A stretch of 64,000 bases of DNA from Bimastos eiseni (lineage: Eukaryota > Annelida > Clitellata > Crassiclitellata > Lumbricidae), in contig OY365810.1 of NCBI GenBank assembly GCA_959347315.1, forward strand, positions 2,036,334 through 2,100,333, in the 5' to 3' direction. Position numbers and translations under genes: made by a program. Below, one piece after another: positions 12,201 through 23,000 of the stretch (positions are counted from its first letter, which is position 1; each line of letters opens with the position of its first letter). A model generated the notes under the pieces. That model saw only the letters and a program-made list of their open reading frames with translations. It was not told where the DNA came from and ran no database searches.

Positions 12201-12480
12201 CCACGATTATCTAGACTTAGTAACATCAGCCCCTGAAGATGTCATCAATGATAGCGAGGAGATGCCATCTGATTATCTTAAAACATTTGACTCACCATTG
12301 CAATCTGCGAATTCTAATGCCATGGAAAAAGTTCCAGAAGAACATTCTAGCAGAATACCAACTTTGGGCCCCAACCAATATCTTGTCTTATCCGCAGAAG
12401 TTGCTGAAGGCAGTGCAGACGAAAATATGGAAATATCATCCACTTACCTTACTACTAGAGGGACGAATTATCTGCAGTGA
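3235..12480 (+). CDS. Locus A: IgSF receptor, V-C2-TM with ITAM-like tail (5-exon model)
   Basis: Model: 3235-3277, 3844-4167, 4842-5279, 8794-8904, 11840-12480; 1557 nt, 518 aa, stop TGA. The order is signal peptide (about residues 1-14), V-like Ig (15-122), C2-like Ig plus Ser/Thr-rich stalk (123-268), TM (about 273-297) and a 213-residue cytoplasmic tail. All four introns are phase 1 with GT/AG ends. The tail holds E-Y-D-L-I and G-Y-E-T-I (Y322 and Y333), an ITAM-like YxxI-x7-YxxI spacing. It also has S-N-Y-S-A-L (ITIM-like) and several other YxxL/YxxV motifs. The product is probably a plasma-membrane receptor signalling through SH2-domain kinases; this function is inferred from motifs only. 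A possible polyadenylation signal AATAAA is at 12793-12798. Introns contain a LINE end, a SINE relic and two hAT-like elements. The ligand is unknown. Confidence 0.8.
3545..3745 (+). mobile_element. Degenerate LINE 3' end with GATT-type tail
   Basis: A broken reading reminiscent of a reverse-transcriptase C-terminus runs into 'cttgaagggacgctatagtaag' and a degenerate (GATT)n tail. The same 3' end ('gaaggggcgctatat...gattgattgatt') recurs at 19310-19376. It lies in intron 1 of locus A and is non-functional. Confidence 0.4.
3844..4167 (+). CDS. Locus A exon 2: V-like Ig domain
   Basis: Acceptor TTTGTTTCAG|GG and donor CTTG|GTGAG give a 324-nt phase 1-1 exon. The Ig hallmarks are the first Cys in L-E-L-M-C, the core Trp in V-R-E-W, and the second Cys in N-D-A-G-K-Y-D-C. 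It ends in the strand A-Q-L-I-V-L, which is shared almost unchanged by the V exons of all five loci. Several N-glycosylation sites (N-N-S, N-S-T) are visible. Confidence 0.85.
4205..4440 (+). repeat. Degenerate tRNA-derived SINE relic
   Basis: The segment 'gagttatcactgagtatagg' followed by 'accattgagcaagatctt' and 'cgcaattgt' matches, with many changes, the body of the better preserved SINEs at 18165 and 59870. The tRNA-like head is largely lost. It lies in intron 2 of locus A. Confidence 0.45.
4842..5279 (+). CDS. Locus A exon 3: C2-like Ig domain and stalk
   Basis: Acceptor TTTGCTGTAG|AG and donor TTGT|GTAAGT give a 438-nt phase 1-1 exon. Ig marks are W-M-R-C, then A-P-T-M-E-W (core Trp) and Y-F-T-C. 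A Y-S-Y-T-W-N-S-S segment follows, then a Ser/Thr/Glu-rich stretch that I read as the membrane-proximal stalk. The P-T-M-E-W-R-Q-H word is shared with locus B and varies slightly in C, D and E. Confidence 0.85.
6428..6490 (+). repeat. GACA/GAGA microsatellite
   Basis: Short GACAGA/AGAGACAG repeats immediately precede the hAT-like remnant at 6490. Locus A intron 3. Confidence 0.6.
6490..6846 (+). mobile_element. hAT-like MITE remnant (AGCGTTTCCCAAAC family)
   Basis: The segment starts AGCGTTTCCCAAACTGTGTTCC and shares interior words ('gtctgcattctcaagc'-like and 'gaatatgtttagttttgga') with the intact copy at 25861-26270. The far end ('atgattgtgaaacc') is a decayed version of that copy's terminus. 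No target duplication is preserved. It lies in intron 3 of locus A (5280-8793), in which I see no other supported exon. Confidence 0.55.
8794..8904 (+). CDS. Locus A exon 4: transmembrane segment
   Basis: Acceptor TCTATAG|CG continues codon phase 1 into about 24 uncharged hydrophobic residues (roughly A-I-Y-L-V-A through L-I-L-C), followed by the stop-transfer cluster H-R-L-R-R-K. There is no charged residue in the membrane span, so no adaptor pairing is suggested. The donor is the weak CAG|GTCTGT. A hAT-like element starts only 26 bp after the exon end. Confidence 0.7.
8931..9761 (+). mobile_element. hAT-like non-autonomous element, copy 1
   Basis: The left end is CAGTGTTGTATG and the right end is CATACAACTCAT, an imperfect inverted pair of the CAGNG type. 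The flanking 8-mers are CTTATCAG (8923-8930) and TTTATCAG (9762-9769), a 7/8 target-site duplication. The termini are rich in 'gagaccgagaca' words and there is no transposase ORF. Copies 2 and 3 are at 10877-11728 and 56301-57156 (inverted). Confidence 0.75.
10877..11728 (+). mobile_element. hAT-like non-autonomous element, copy 2
   Basis: The ends are CAGTGTTGTATG and CATACAACTCTG. The flanking 8-mers are CTAAGCTG (10869-10876) and CTAAACTG (11729-11736), 7/8 identical. The element is 852 bp and similar throughout to copy 1. It ends about 110 bp before the locus A tail exon. Between copies 1 and 2 (9770-10868) I see no supported coding sequence. Confidence 0.8.
11840..12480 (+). CDS. Locus A exon 5: cytoplasmic tail with ITAM-like motif
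   Basis: Acceptor CAACTTTCAG|CG keeps phase 1; the ATG at 11803 lies in the intron and is not needed. The 213-codon exon (TGA included) begins A-A-M-T-D-L-N-P. It carries E-Y-D-L-I, seven residues, then Y-E-T-I, followed by S-N-Y-S-A-L, L-Y-S-R-M, K-Y-L-I-P, D-Y-L-D-L, D-Y-L-K-T, Q-Y-L-V-L and N-Y-L-Q at the end. The first 70 residues align by eye with the locus D tail exon (49577-49839). Confidence 0.8.
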
Positions 12481-15400
12481 ATAATGTTCATGAAATCAAC
12501 ATACAATGTAGACATTAGGCCTACATTAGAACACAATGTAGTCGTGTCTTCAAAGTAGCAACAGAGTTTGTGTGATTTTCCAACAAAACATTATCGTGCA
12601 AATTCTTATTGTGAGACATATTGCTGAATAGCCTACCTATTAACCAGAAAAGCTTGTTACTTAATACACCTGGATGGAATCTCCAATTTATCTATTACAC
12701 CATGGCATAATCAGAATGAGTAAGGTGGAACAATTAGGCCTATTGTTAATGGTAAAAAAAATTCAATGTGAGAATTAAACTCACACATCTTAAATAAACT
12801 TAAGAAGTTGTTCAACTTCTTTATTATTTTATTTATATATCTCCATTTTCATTTAATTTTATGATTTCACGTTAATTGAAGCATATTCCATCTGAGTTTT
12901 CATCGTCTTCAACCCTAGTAGGCTATCCTTTACAATTTTAGCCCATGCCTGATAACTTGTGGAGAGAACTAAACATATTAATAATATTTGGCTTCTTGAA
13001 AAACATTAAGAAATTCTATTTTGAGCAGGGTATAGACCTACTTAGCAGTCCAACGCGATGCTGGTCTAAGATAGACTAAGAATGAGCCTAGGGTTGCCAG
13101 ATACCTTTTCTGAAAATACTGGACACCTTCCCACTCCCATCCTTCCCTTCCCGGGTATCACGCAAAGCGGGGGAGGGGTACGAGAGTATTACCCATGGGA
13201 AAATTGTGTATATTGTTATATTATTGTTATCAGTGCATTTTTTAAAAATAGGAATCATAGGATTGATTGTGTTTCATGGGCTTCCTCACAGGGAGGGGGT
13301 AAAACCGTAAAAAACCCTCTCTGAACCCTCCCCATCGGGCCATCACAAACGCCCTCAAAAGCTCTGAACGGTTATTACTCCTAAGCACTATTACCCTGTG
13401 GAGTCAAAAGTCAGGAAACTGGTTAAATACATGAGTCCTCATTCCGCCCCCCTCCCCATTGTCAAAACCCGTTCTGCTTCTCTCGGGGCTCCGTGGGCAG
13501 AAAATGAATAAGACTTAGACTATTATTATAAGACTTGAAGTAAATAATAAGAGAATAGTTCTAAACTTCTAATTCAATACTATTTAAAGTTTATAATTTG
13601 CAATTTAATGAACATGCTGCAAATGAATGATAAATTAAAATGTTAAAAACGTGTGTAATCAAGTGTTTATTGTATTCTACACACACGCACAATAGAAGTG
13701 GCATATCTTTAGATTTATATAGCACAGAATAACTATTCAAAGGCACACTCAGCAAGGAAACCCTGGGTAAAAGGAATGGATACACAACAGCAAACGCCCA
13801 TTGTTTGGTCAAGGCAGTCCTAGTTTTAGAATATGACCCTAGCGGAAGCAGTTAAGATCGTTTGGGAAAGACACTGTTTCTGAATGCCCATATGTAGTGA
13901 GCTGCAGTAGTCTATGCTAGAACAACCAAATGCATGAACTATTTTGGTAAAGACAGGAAGAGACCATTCGCTTGATGGCTCCGAGTCGCCTGAGTTGAAA
14001 GTAGCAGCAGCAGGTCAGGTTGAGAATACAGATATCAACTATTCATTCATTCTGAGCATTTATTTAGCGCCCCTTCCAGAACCTACTCAGGAGCGCAATG
14101 CATTAAGCCAAAAGGAACATTAGAGCCGACATTCTTCAGTGCAAGAGTTGTAGACATGAGGAATGGTTTCGATGATACTACTGTCTCAGTCCATGGACAA
14201 TATCACAGCTTCTAAAGGAAGTTCACAAAACTGAGAACCTTATTACTTAAGGTTAATTATTTATTTTTGACAGAGCTTATTTAGGTGCTGAAGAGATGTT
14301 GCGACTATAGCTGTAGGCAACCCAATAAACAAATAATAAACAATGAATGTGGATAATCTGAAAGTAATACTTTAATATAAAAAACATAGTCTAAACCAAC
14401 GAATACAACGATAATGTTAGCGAAATCAATTTGTCCCACTACATCAATTTTATTGGCCTGACAGAAGAAAATCACTAAACTACAGTCAAGAAAAGTGCAC
14501 ATCGATATTTAATTCTATGCTAATAAACCTCATAGTTAGTGCTTTTTTATAAAAAAGTATTCGCCGTGCTCTGTGCTCTGTAGGTCTATTGTTGAAAGAA
14601 ATTATGCTAAAATTAGCCACAAAATAAAGTAAATTTTATAAGGCACCATTTATTTATACACTTACTCATAAACTTCAGAATGTAAAATACTTTAAATTGT
14701 TAAGTTTTATATCAAATTCCAAAGTTGTTTCACAACTGCCTTTATTATTTTTTTTTATTGAAAAAAAGGTGCCATTCCGGCACGTTCCGCCTGAAAAAAC
14801 GACTGCTCACGAGTCTCACAAACAAGATTTAACGAAACTTTGTCATAAAGCAAAGCAGTTTTGACCAACATTTCTCTGAGCTCTAGAAGAGAGAGTTTCA
14901 TAAACTGTAACACTTAAACAACTTTAAAAGAAAATAAAAGAAATCAGTAACCACATGTTTGAAATTAAATACATAATAATTTTCATGACTAAAACCTTGA
15001 AAGTATGATTCATCATGCAAATTTCTTGTTTCTACCAATTATTCATAATAATTAATAAGACACAATAGGTAGTAATACAATTCATAAAGTCTCTACAAAT
15101 GAAAAAAGCTGAACACTTGTCAGCTAACATCACATGAACCACAAAAACACAGACAATAAAAATGGCAACAGAAAGAAACAGTTATGAACATAACTATGGC
15201 CTAGGATGACATGCTACCAATTGTGTACTGAAAAATACACTGACATAAATTATAGTTATTTATGTTAAAAAAAAATATTTTCAATGCTCACAGTATGAAG
15301 TTCGGATGCATGGAGAACTACTGCTGCTTATTACTACGTACTGTCTGTAGACCGCAGAATATCAGTTAACATGGTGCAGACAGGACTTTTGTGAGGCCCC

Positions 15401-16184
15401 AGACAAACACTCTAAAGCCACTGTATCACTCATGTGATTCAGTTGGAAAATTTTTTGATGATGAGGTATTAACAACAGTTAATAAGCCAATGCTACGAAG
15501 CTGCTAAAAGCAAATGGCAATAAGCTATAAGGAATGATTAGTCATGAGAATAATTAAACTAACATTAGGAATTCAAACAATTGCTAACAGCATGTATAAA
15601 TCTGTTTAATTACAAGCTGCAAAATACAGGCAAATCGATATCGATGCAACTTAGCTTGCTAGCTTACTTTACAAAAAGCCCTCCCAGGTCAATACAGCAA
15701 CCGGAGTCTCGCTACATGTTGCTTATCCAGTTAGGCCTACACTACAAGATGGGTGTAGGAAGCAAAACTGAATTAGTTTCTTCACTTAATTTGAAACAAA
15801 ACTAAACATTGGTTTAAAATAGAGTTGATGTGATCATCTTGCTATTTCAACACACAACCAACAAAAGCCATGTGATCCTGACAAATAAACTAAGGGTCAC
15901 ATGAACAGATTTCAACTTGGACATTTCAAACAAGTTAAGAATGACTTTTACTGAAGTCAAGAAATCTCTACCATCTTCAGCTCAAAATGTCTGCCATGAC
16001 ACACAACAAGAAATAGGTCCTGTAAAAGTTCCATATGAAAATATGGGCCCAATGCAAGCATGCCAGCAGGGAAGAAATTCCACAATGGGACCACATTGAA
16101 TGGAATAACCTCTAAATTTTATGTACTCAGTCACAAACTGCATAAATTAAGATCAGCACAGAAACTGAATATATGAAAGCAGGG
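12481..16184. other. Region between the convergent loci A and C; no supported gene
   Basis: The start should hold the 3' UTR of locus A (AATAAA at 12793-12798) and the end the 3' UTR of the minus-strand NHL exon. Between them are low-complexity and pyrimidine/purine-rich stretches (13080-13500) and a repeat end with 'atttatttagcgcccctt' near 14055. No open frame looks like a gene. Confidence 0.5.
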
Positions 16185-17026
16185 TCATTTGACTCTGAAG
16201 ATTAGCACATTTTTTGAATCTGCGACAAATAAATTACGTGTGGCTTCACAAAGACACATTTTGTCAGGATTTGCAACTCCATCATACTTTGTGAGGAAAT
16301 CCCTTTTGGCATTCAGATCAGAATCTAACAACAACACTCGATTGTTCTTTTTATCGACAACCAAGATGTAGCCTTCTTTGTCAACAATTAGATACCTTGG
16401 TTCATTTAGCAGCTGCAAAGAAGATCCACTTTCTAAGCCAAATGACTTCACATGTTTCATAGCCTCTCCAGTCACATCAACAGTGCAAACCTGGTGTAAT
16501 AAACCGTTCCTGTAACCATGACTGATCAAAAAATTACCATTGATCAGTTTTATGGCATGCTGTGGATGAACTTTGTCAGGCAGAGCTATTTCTCTGATCT
16601 TCTCACCATCTTTGGTGTATTCAATCAACTTCTTTTTACCAGAAACACATAAAATGATGTTAGATTCACTAGACACAGACATATTGCCAAAATCATCGCC
16701 AGTCAACCATTTTTTGCCAACAGTGTTATCTGATTCAAATCTTATAATTTCTTTAGGTTCAGAGTCATGTTTAGAGTCAATAATAAAGATGCACTCAACT
16801 AAGGAAGAGGACGCTAAATCATATGGATTTACCATTCCTGGAATTGGCACCCTTCTTATCCATGCGAAATCGTTAGTCACATCATATACCTCTAAGGCTG
16901 TTGAATTCTCTGATGCAACAAAGAGCTTATCCTTCAAGACCGTCACTCCTGAGACTTGGCTTTCTTTGTCAGCTTTTCGTGCGATGGTTCCAATATACTC
17001 AGGTTTTCCATTAAGAAGGCTTAATC
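16185..17026 (-). CDS. NHL-type beta-propeller exon
   Basis: The acceptor TTTCCTGCAG|GA (minus strand) continues phase 1 and the exon is open for 280 codons to TAA at 16185-16187. NHL-like blade signatures are visible, for example P-R-Y-L-I-V-D-K-E-G-Y-I-L-V-V-D followed by N-N-R-V-L-L-L-D. Others are N-P-Y-D-L and the closing N-L-F-V-A-D-S-K-N. About 280 residues fit a roughly six-bladed propeller. No RING, B-box or coiled coil is seen, unlike typical TRIM-NHL proteins. Such propellers usually bind protein or RNA. It could be the C-terminal part of locus C or of a short gene beginning at 17970. Confidence 0.8.
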
Positions 17027-20000
17027 CTGCAGGAAAAAAACACAGTCACAGCATGAAGAAAATATAGCACTAATAAAAAATATAAGTAAAATATTACTAC
17101 ACGAATGTACGGAGGCATCACCACAATAAAAGCACAAAGTAAAGATACAAAATAATATAACACGATTAAGGCTGCAACAATTTCACACATGTTCTACAAA
17201 AAAATGCCATGCAAATTCATTCATTACGGAAATTTACATAGTGCCCCTTCAAGGTTACTACTCAATTGCCTAAATATATGGAGCGCAAAAGTTACCGGGT
17301 ACAGTAACGTTTGGCAAATTTTTCCGTAAATCTTCCGTAAACCTTACTGTATTGGATACTGTTCTTCGTTGCAAGAGTCTTGCATCTGTCGCTGGGCTTA
17401 AGTAAACAAATGTCCAATTCGCATTTCAAAAAAACATTTATTCATGTGTAGGTAAGTATATTTGCAGCTTTTAAAATTAAATACATCATGTAATGTAAGT
17501 ATATTTGCAGTTGTTAAAATTATATGGAATCTTAACGGGCAATGCGTATTTTTGGCGTATTTTAGTATTGACCGTGGCGAATTTGTAATAGGCCTATGTT
17601 TAGGTGATGCACAATTCGCCTTGACTGTCTCGAATATTTATGCTATTCTTATATAGACTGCATGACTGCTGTCATTCTTAAATAATTGCACATTAATCCC
17701 TTACAATGCAATTTTAAACTCGAAATCAAGCAATAAAAAGCAACTCGTACCTTTGGGACCTTGTTCTAGTTCAACATGACTCTGTTTCAATTGTTCGCTA
17801 TCTTTAGCCCTCGATGTAATCAATGGCGCTGATTGGTCGGTTTTGTTGTTCACAACTTCCTCTTCAAAACATGAAAAATCAAAATGATTTAACTGGTCAT
17901 TTCTACATGGTTGTTGTTGCAGATTGCCATCTTGTGCTAAAATTTTATAGTTTTCATAGTTCTGATCCATGATTTAAAAATCAGAAACATTTGTTTTCAA
18001 ACAATGCACCATTCTGAAAAAAAGGTGCATGGACATCATGTCAGCAGCATGCCAAGCTCAATGCCAATGCTTATACCAAAACCATCTATTTAAGGAGAAA
18101 TCTTTTAATTAAAAAAACATATGACCCTCGTTAAGGTCATAAACTTCTTTGGGATAAACTAAAACCCCATGTCACAGTGTGGCACAGTGGCCGATCGGTT
18201 AGAGCGGTCAGCCCATAACGTTCAGTGTGCGCTGAGCGAGCAGGTTCGAGCCTCATCCGGGAGTCACTGAGTAGGGACCTTGAGCAAGTCCTTAGTGCAC
18301 AATTGCTATGCAGTACAACAGCAATTCCGCCTTCGAGGCGTGTGTGTCCATTTCTGAGCAAAAAATGTTGGAAGAAAGGTTGTATCAAATTTCGGTAATA
18401 AATAAATAATTAAAAAATCAGCAAACACCCTGATGCACTAACTCAATACACATCAGAGCCACAGACCTTAGCCAACCAAATTACTCATCTATTCTCACCA
18501 ATGACAACTATTCCCCATTCCCGACTCTCTAACCCTCCCAATAACTTTTCATTGAAGAATACTAACTTATCTATTTATTCAACCATTTACATGCAAATGC
18601 CGCTGGTTCCTTTGACTTATCACCTCCTTCTATTGATTACTGCCGTCCGACCTTAATGATTACAGATTTTCCCATTTAATCTCACTCATTGGAAAATAGG
18701 CGTTGGCCAGTCAAAAGCTAAACCCAACTCCCCATCTCAAAATGCAGACTTTCACGCAATCTCCATCCTCCATTCTCTCCAGAATAGTCGATAAACAAAT
18801 AGTTTAATGATTCATATATCCTACCCTCATTCAACCCATTTGAGTATCTGGTTAAATCCTAAATATTATTTTTAATTTGAATAAACATTCTGGATATTTT
18901 CCCATTAAGCAACTTCCTGACACATGCGTTTTTAGAACTTCTTTTCTGTCTTTACACAACTCCTTTGTTACCTTTATTTGGCTCAGTATCACTTTGCTTC
19001 ACTTGTTTAGTGTCTTCAGCACACAAAGCCATCAATGGAGTTGTTGACTGTTCAGCTTTAATGGTGGTCTCAACATCCCCTGTAAAACAGAAGAAACAGT
19101 CCCGATGATTCTGCTTGTTGTCTAAATGTGGTTGTCAATGTTTGCCATCATATTTTGATAGATTTTCATATCTCTGATCCATATTTTAATAAACTTAAAC
19201 ATCAAATTTGATCAAACAATAACAATATGCCATTCTAGAAGCAAACTCTATGGTGAACTATGTCACTGCCTTCTACAATCAATGCATATACATCAATCAA
19301 AAACAAAAAAGAAGCGCCTCTGAGTAGATATTTTGAAGGGGCGCTATATCTAGTATTTTTGATTGATTGATTGATATACATATATATCCAATATTTTTAC
19401 CATAACCTTGTCAATTCATTCTCAGCTTCATAACCATCATTATTTATTTATTCTGAAATTTGATATCGCCCTTCTTCCAACATCTTTGCTCAGAAGTGCG
19501 CACATGTCTCGACCATGGAATTGCAGTTGTACTGCAGAGCAAATGTGCATGAAAGATTTGCTCAAGGTCCCTACACAGTGACTGACGCCTCGGACAAGGG
19601 TCAAACCCGCTCACTCAGCGCACATTGAGTGTTACGGGCCGACCGCTCTAACCGATTAGCCACCGTGCCACACATTATTATTACTATCATTATTATTATA
19701 CATAGACAGCGCCATACAATAGAATTAAGCCTGTTATTAATCAAACAAAAACAACTACTTGTGGACCTATATTTGAGTCAGCATCGCTCTGCTTCCAGTG
19801 TTTATTATTTGGCACGTGGAGAAATTCTAGGAACCAATTATCAGCCATAAAGATTTGAACCCATAACCCCTTGGATGACAGCACGTCATTTTAACCATTA
19901 GATTATCACAGATTCCATCATCTGTGTTATACATAGACGACATCACAATTCTATCACTGTATTTAACAGTCTGTATTCAGTACCAAAACCATAACCCAAT

Positions 20001-23000
20001 AGAAGCAGATAGTGCAATGATCAACAGCAATGGGAACAAATATATTAACAAGGTCGTTCGAATGAATAATTTGAAAGGAAATATGCAGTGAACGATGAAG
20101 AAGTGGTATGGTTTTTACCCTTCTGTTTGGAGTTTCGTCTGCAACGGATGCATAGACAAATAATCACAATGACTGTGATTCCAACTATCACAAGAGACAC
20201 ACCCACTATCACACCCACAGCAGACATTGAGGAATTGCCATCAGTCGTTTCTGAACCTGTAATTACAATGATGCTATTCATTGTTATTATTAAAAGCATA
20301 GTTATCACTGCAGAATCATGTACATCTGAATTTATAAAGATTGTATTGACAAATCTGTCACTTCAACTTCAAAAGCAAGAGATTATCTGAATTGCAAGTA
20401 GTTCTTTCACTTTGTAATTCAAAGGACAATTGAGAGAAATTTCTCAAAGGAATGTCACTTTGAAGATTAGAATTCAAAGGACATCAGACATATAACTAAA
20501 TATTCCAAAACACTAAACTACAAGCAAGGTCAGATAAGAGAATTATTATCAGAAGCATTAACTGTCACCAACAACTCAAGACCATTTAGTTGTTTCATAT
20601 TCACATCGCGAACAGTAGCGTGCCAATGAACATAGTGTCAAAGATATTTTTCCATTCTAATTTTTCCCTCCTCAGAGTGGTATGTAGATTTTGTCTAAAA
20701 ATGTATTCAAATAGATGCATATTACAGGCATTCAGCAAATAATTAATAATTTAGCTTTTAAAACAAACAAGATTCGTACCTTAATTCTGCTTTTTGTTAC
20801 CAAAATCATTCATTTCTATTTATAATCTTAAGTTTTCATTAACGAAAATATCACTGTGTCCTGAGACTGAAAATAAACTCTAAAACTGATACCTCCAGTA
20901 GATGGAGCTGGAAACACCTCAACAAACGTGACATTCACCACACAAGATGTGTTTCCAACAGCACACATAGCTTCACATCGATGTGATCCAACTCTCGTTG
21001 GTTTCAAAGTCTGCTCAGTTGTAACTGTCTTTGAATCACCTCCACTGAGCCATGTGTAAGTGCATGACTGACTGGAATTAGCAGAGCATTTTACTTCTTT
21101 GTCCATTGTTATGTTAACTTTTGCATTGCCTCCAAACGCATCTGAACGATTTAAACAGAAAGCGTACTCCAATGAAAGTGTGTCTGTTGTTTAAAAGTTT
21201 AAAATTAAACACAACATCAATTTGTTTAGGCACGTTATAAATGACAATTTAATAATAATAACAATAATAATAATAATAACTGTAATACTAGCAGCTGCGC
21301 ATTTGTTCTAAGAAATGTCTGTTATCGGAAAAACTTCCGTTGATCTTTGTCAGCTCTTATTATACACTAAACCAATTGCCAAAACTGTCCCAGAATTTGG
21401 CAACTTTGCAATGACCAACATTCAACACATTTATTAAAACCTTTACTTAACTATATACATGCTCGTGGTAAGGTAAGCTCAATGGCAATAACAGATGTAA
21501 CACTCAAGCCTTTCAGCCTTCTTGCTTTGTCCACTACGTTCTTCAAACAGACTTAGTCTTCTAGTTCCTAATACTAGTACAGCTGTGGCTCAGTCCTTAC
21601 TCAACAGATCCCCCTCTCTTTGGAATGAGCAGTCTCCATCTACTTCCTCTCAAGCGTGGTAACCTTTCTTCCTAATTTGCTTTCCTAAAAACCGACTACA
21701 CAGGTACTTCTTCACACAGTTAACACCTTTGAATGGTTCAGCCTACTAGAGGTGTCTTAGTAACTCAATAAAACACCATACACTCTACTCCTTCCAATGA
21801 TTCAGATCAGTATACACTATACATATTCTGGTAATGTAAACTTGTAAAGTCGCACTTGGTTAGATAAAGCAGCACAATGGGAAGAGCTCAAAAGGTGTTT
21901 TGAGCTCAGTAAGACAGTTTTGTCATGATATATATTTTTAAACTCTGGAAAGCACTGATTCTGAGCTGATATTCAGCAATTCTGGAATGCAAAAAAGTTT
22001 AAGTCTGATTATACATAATCTATGAGAATAGTTTGCACTTAATCGCTTTTTATCTCAAAAACTCAAGTCAATATTGAGACACTCCATCCAATAACACAAG
22101 TAATAGATGAATTTGCTATAACATTATGTAAAAGTTTCCCAAACAACTTCTGAACATTTCTATTTTCCCAATACATGTTCATTAGATGGAAAAAGATTTC
22201 AAAATAAAATAAATAAATGGTGATTTTTAACTTACAGTGTAACCTGATTGTCTCAGAGTTGCATTGGTATTGGCTTGTGGTCGATTGCGTCGTCTGACAC
22301 ACGTACAACTGGTCATTCATAGACAGGTCAGTCTTAAATGCTACAGAGTGTGTGGTGATAGAACCAGACACAGAACTGGTCGTGTTTCCTATGGGAGAGT
22401 TTTCTCCAGCCTTCCTCCATTCCATCTGCGGAGGAACGTTGCCATGGAATTCAACGCTACATGATAACTGCACCTCATCTGGGTGTATTCCACAGCGAAT
22501 GAAGTCGGCGCGGCAGGTCGGTTCATCAGCTGATGAAAGCATAAAAAAGGAAAAAATATAATTCAATATTTTACACACATACACAGATACATACACAGAT
22601 ATATGAACATTCAAACAAAAACAGATATAGGTAGACACACAAACAGAAGTTGCTTTTAAACACACATGCCTAACTTCAAACATAATCAAAGAAATAGACA
22701 CTCAAACTCACACATGTAAATAGACAGACAGTTACATTCACACATGATGTCGATGATATTCTTCATTTAGATAGAAAACATTCTGACAGAAATGCCAACA
22801 CGAGTGATAGCAAACAACGGAAAAATACGTAGAATTAACAACAGACTACAAAATACTTTTAAATGAAGATCCTGGGATAAATTGAGTTGTTTTTGGGTGG
22901 GAGGAGATGATAGTGTGCTCTCGGTCTAAATAGGTGAATGGAGTGAGGATGGATTGGAGACCTGTAGGAGTTGGTGCAGAACGTGCTTGCAATTGTGAAT

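Noticed and set aside
18180..18253. tRNA gene
   Set aside because: Box A- and B-like sequences are present, but the element continues into a repeated body and A-rich tail; it is a SINE head.
22530..22701. Extended N-terminus of the locus C C2 frame
   Set aside because: Lies upstream of a good acceptor (22530-22531) and consists of intron sequence.
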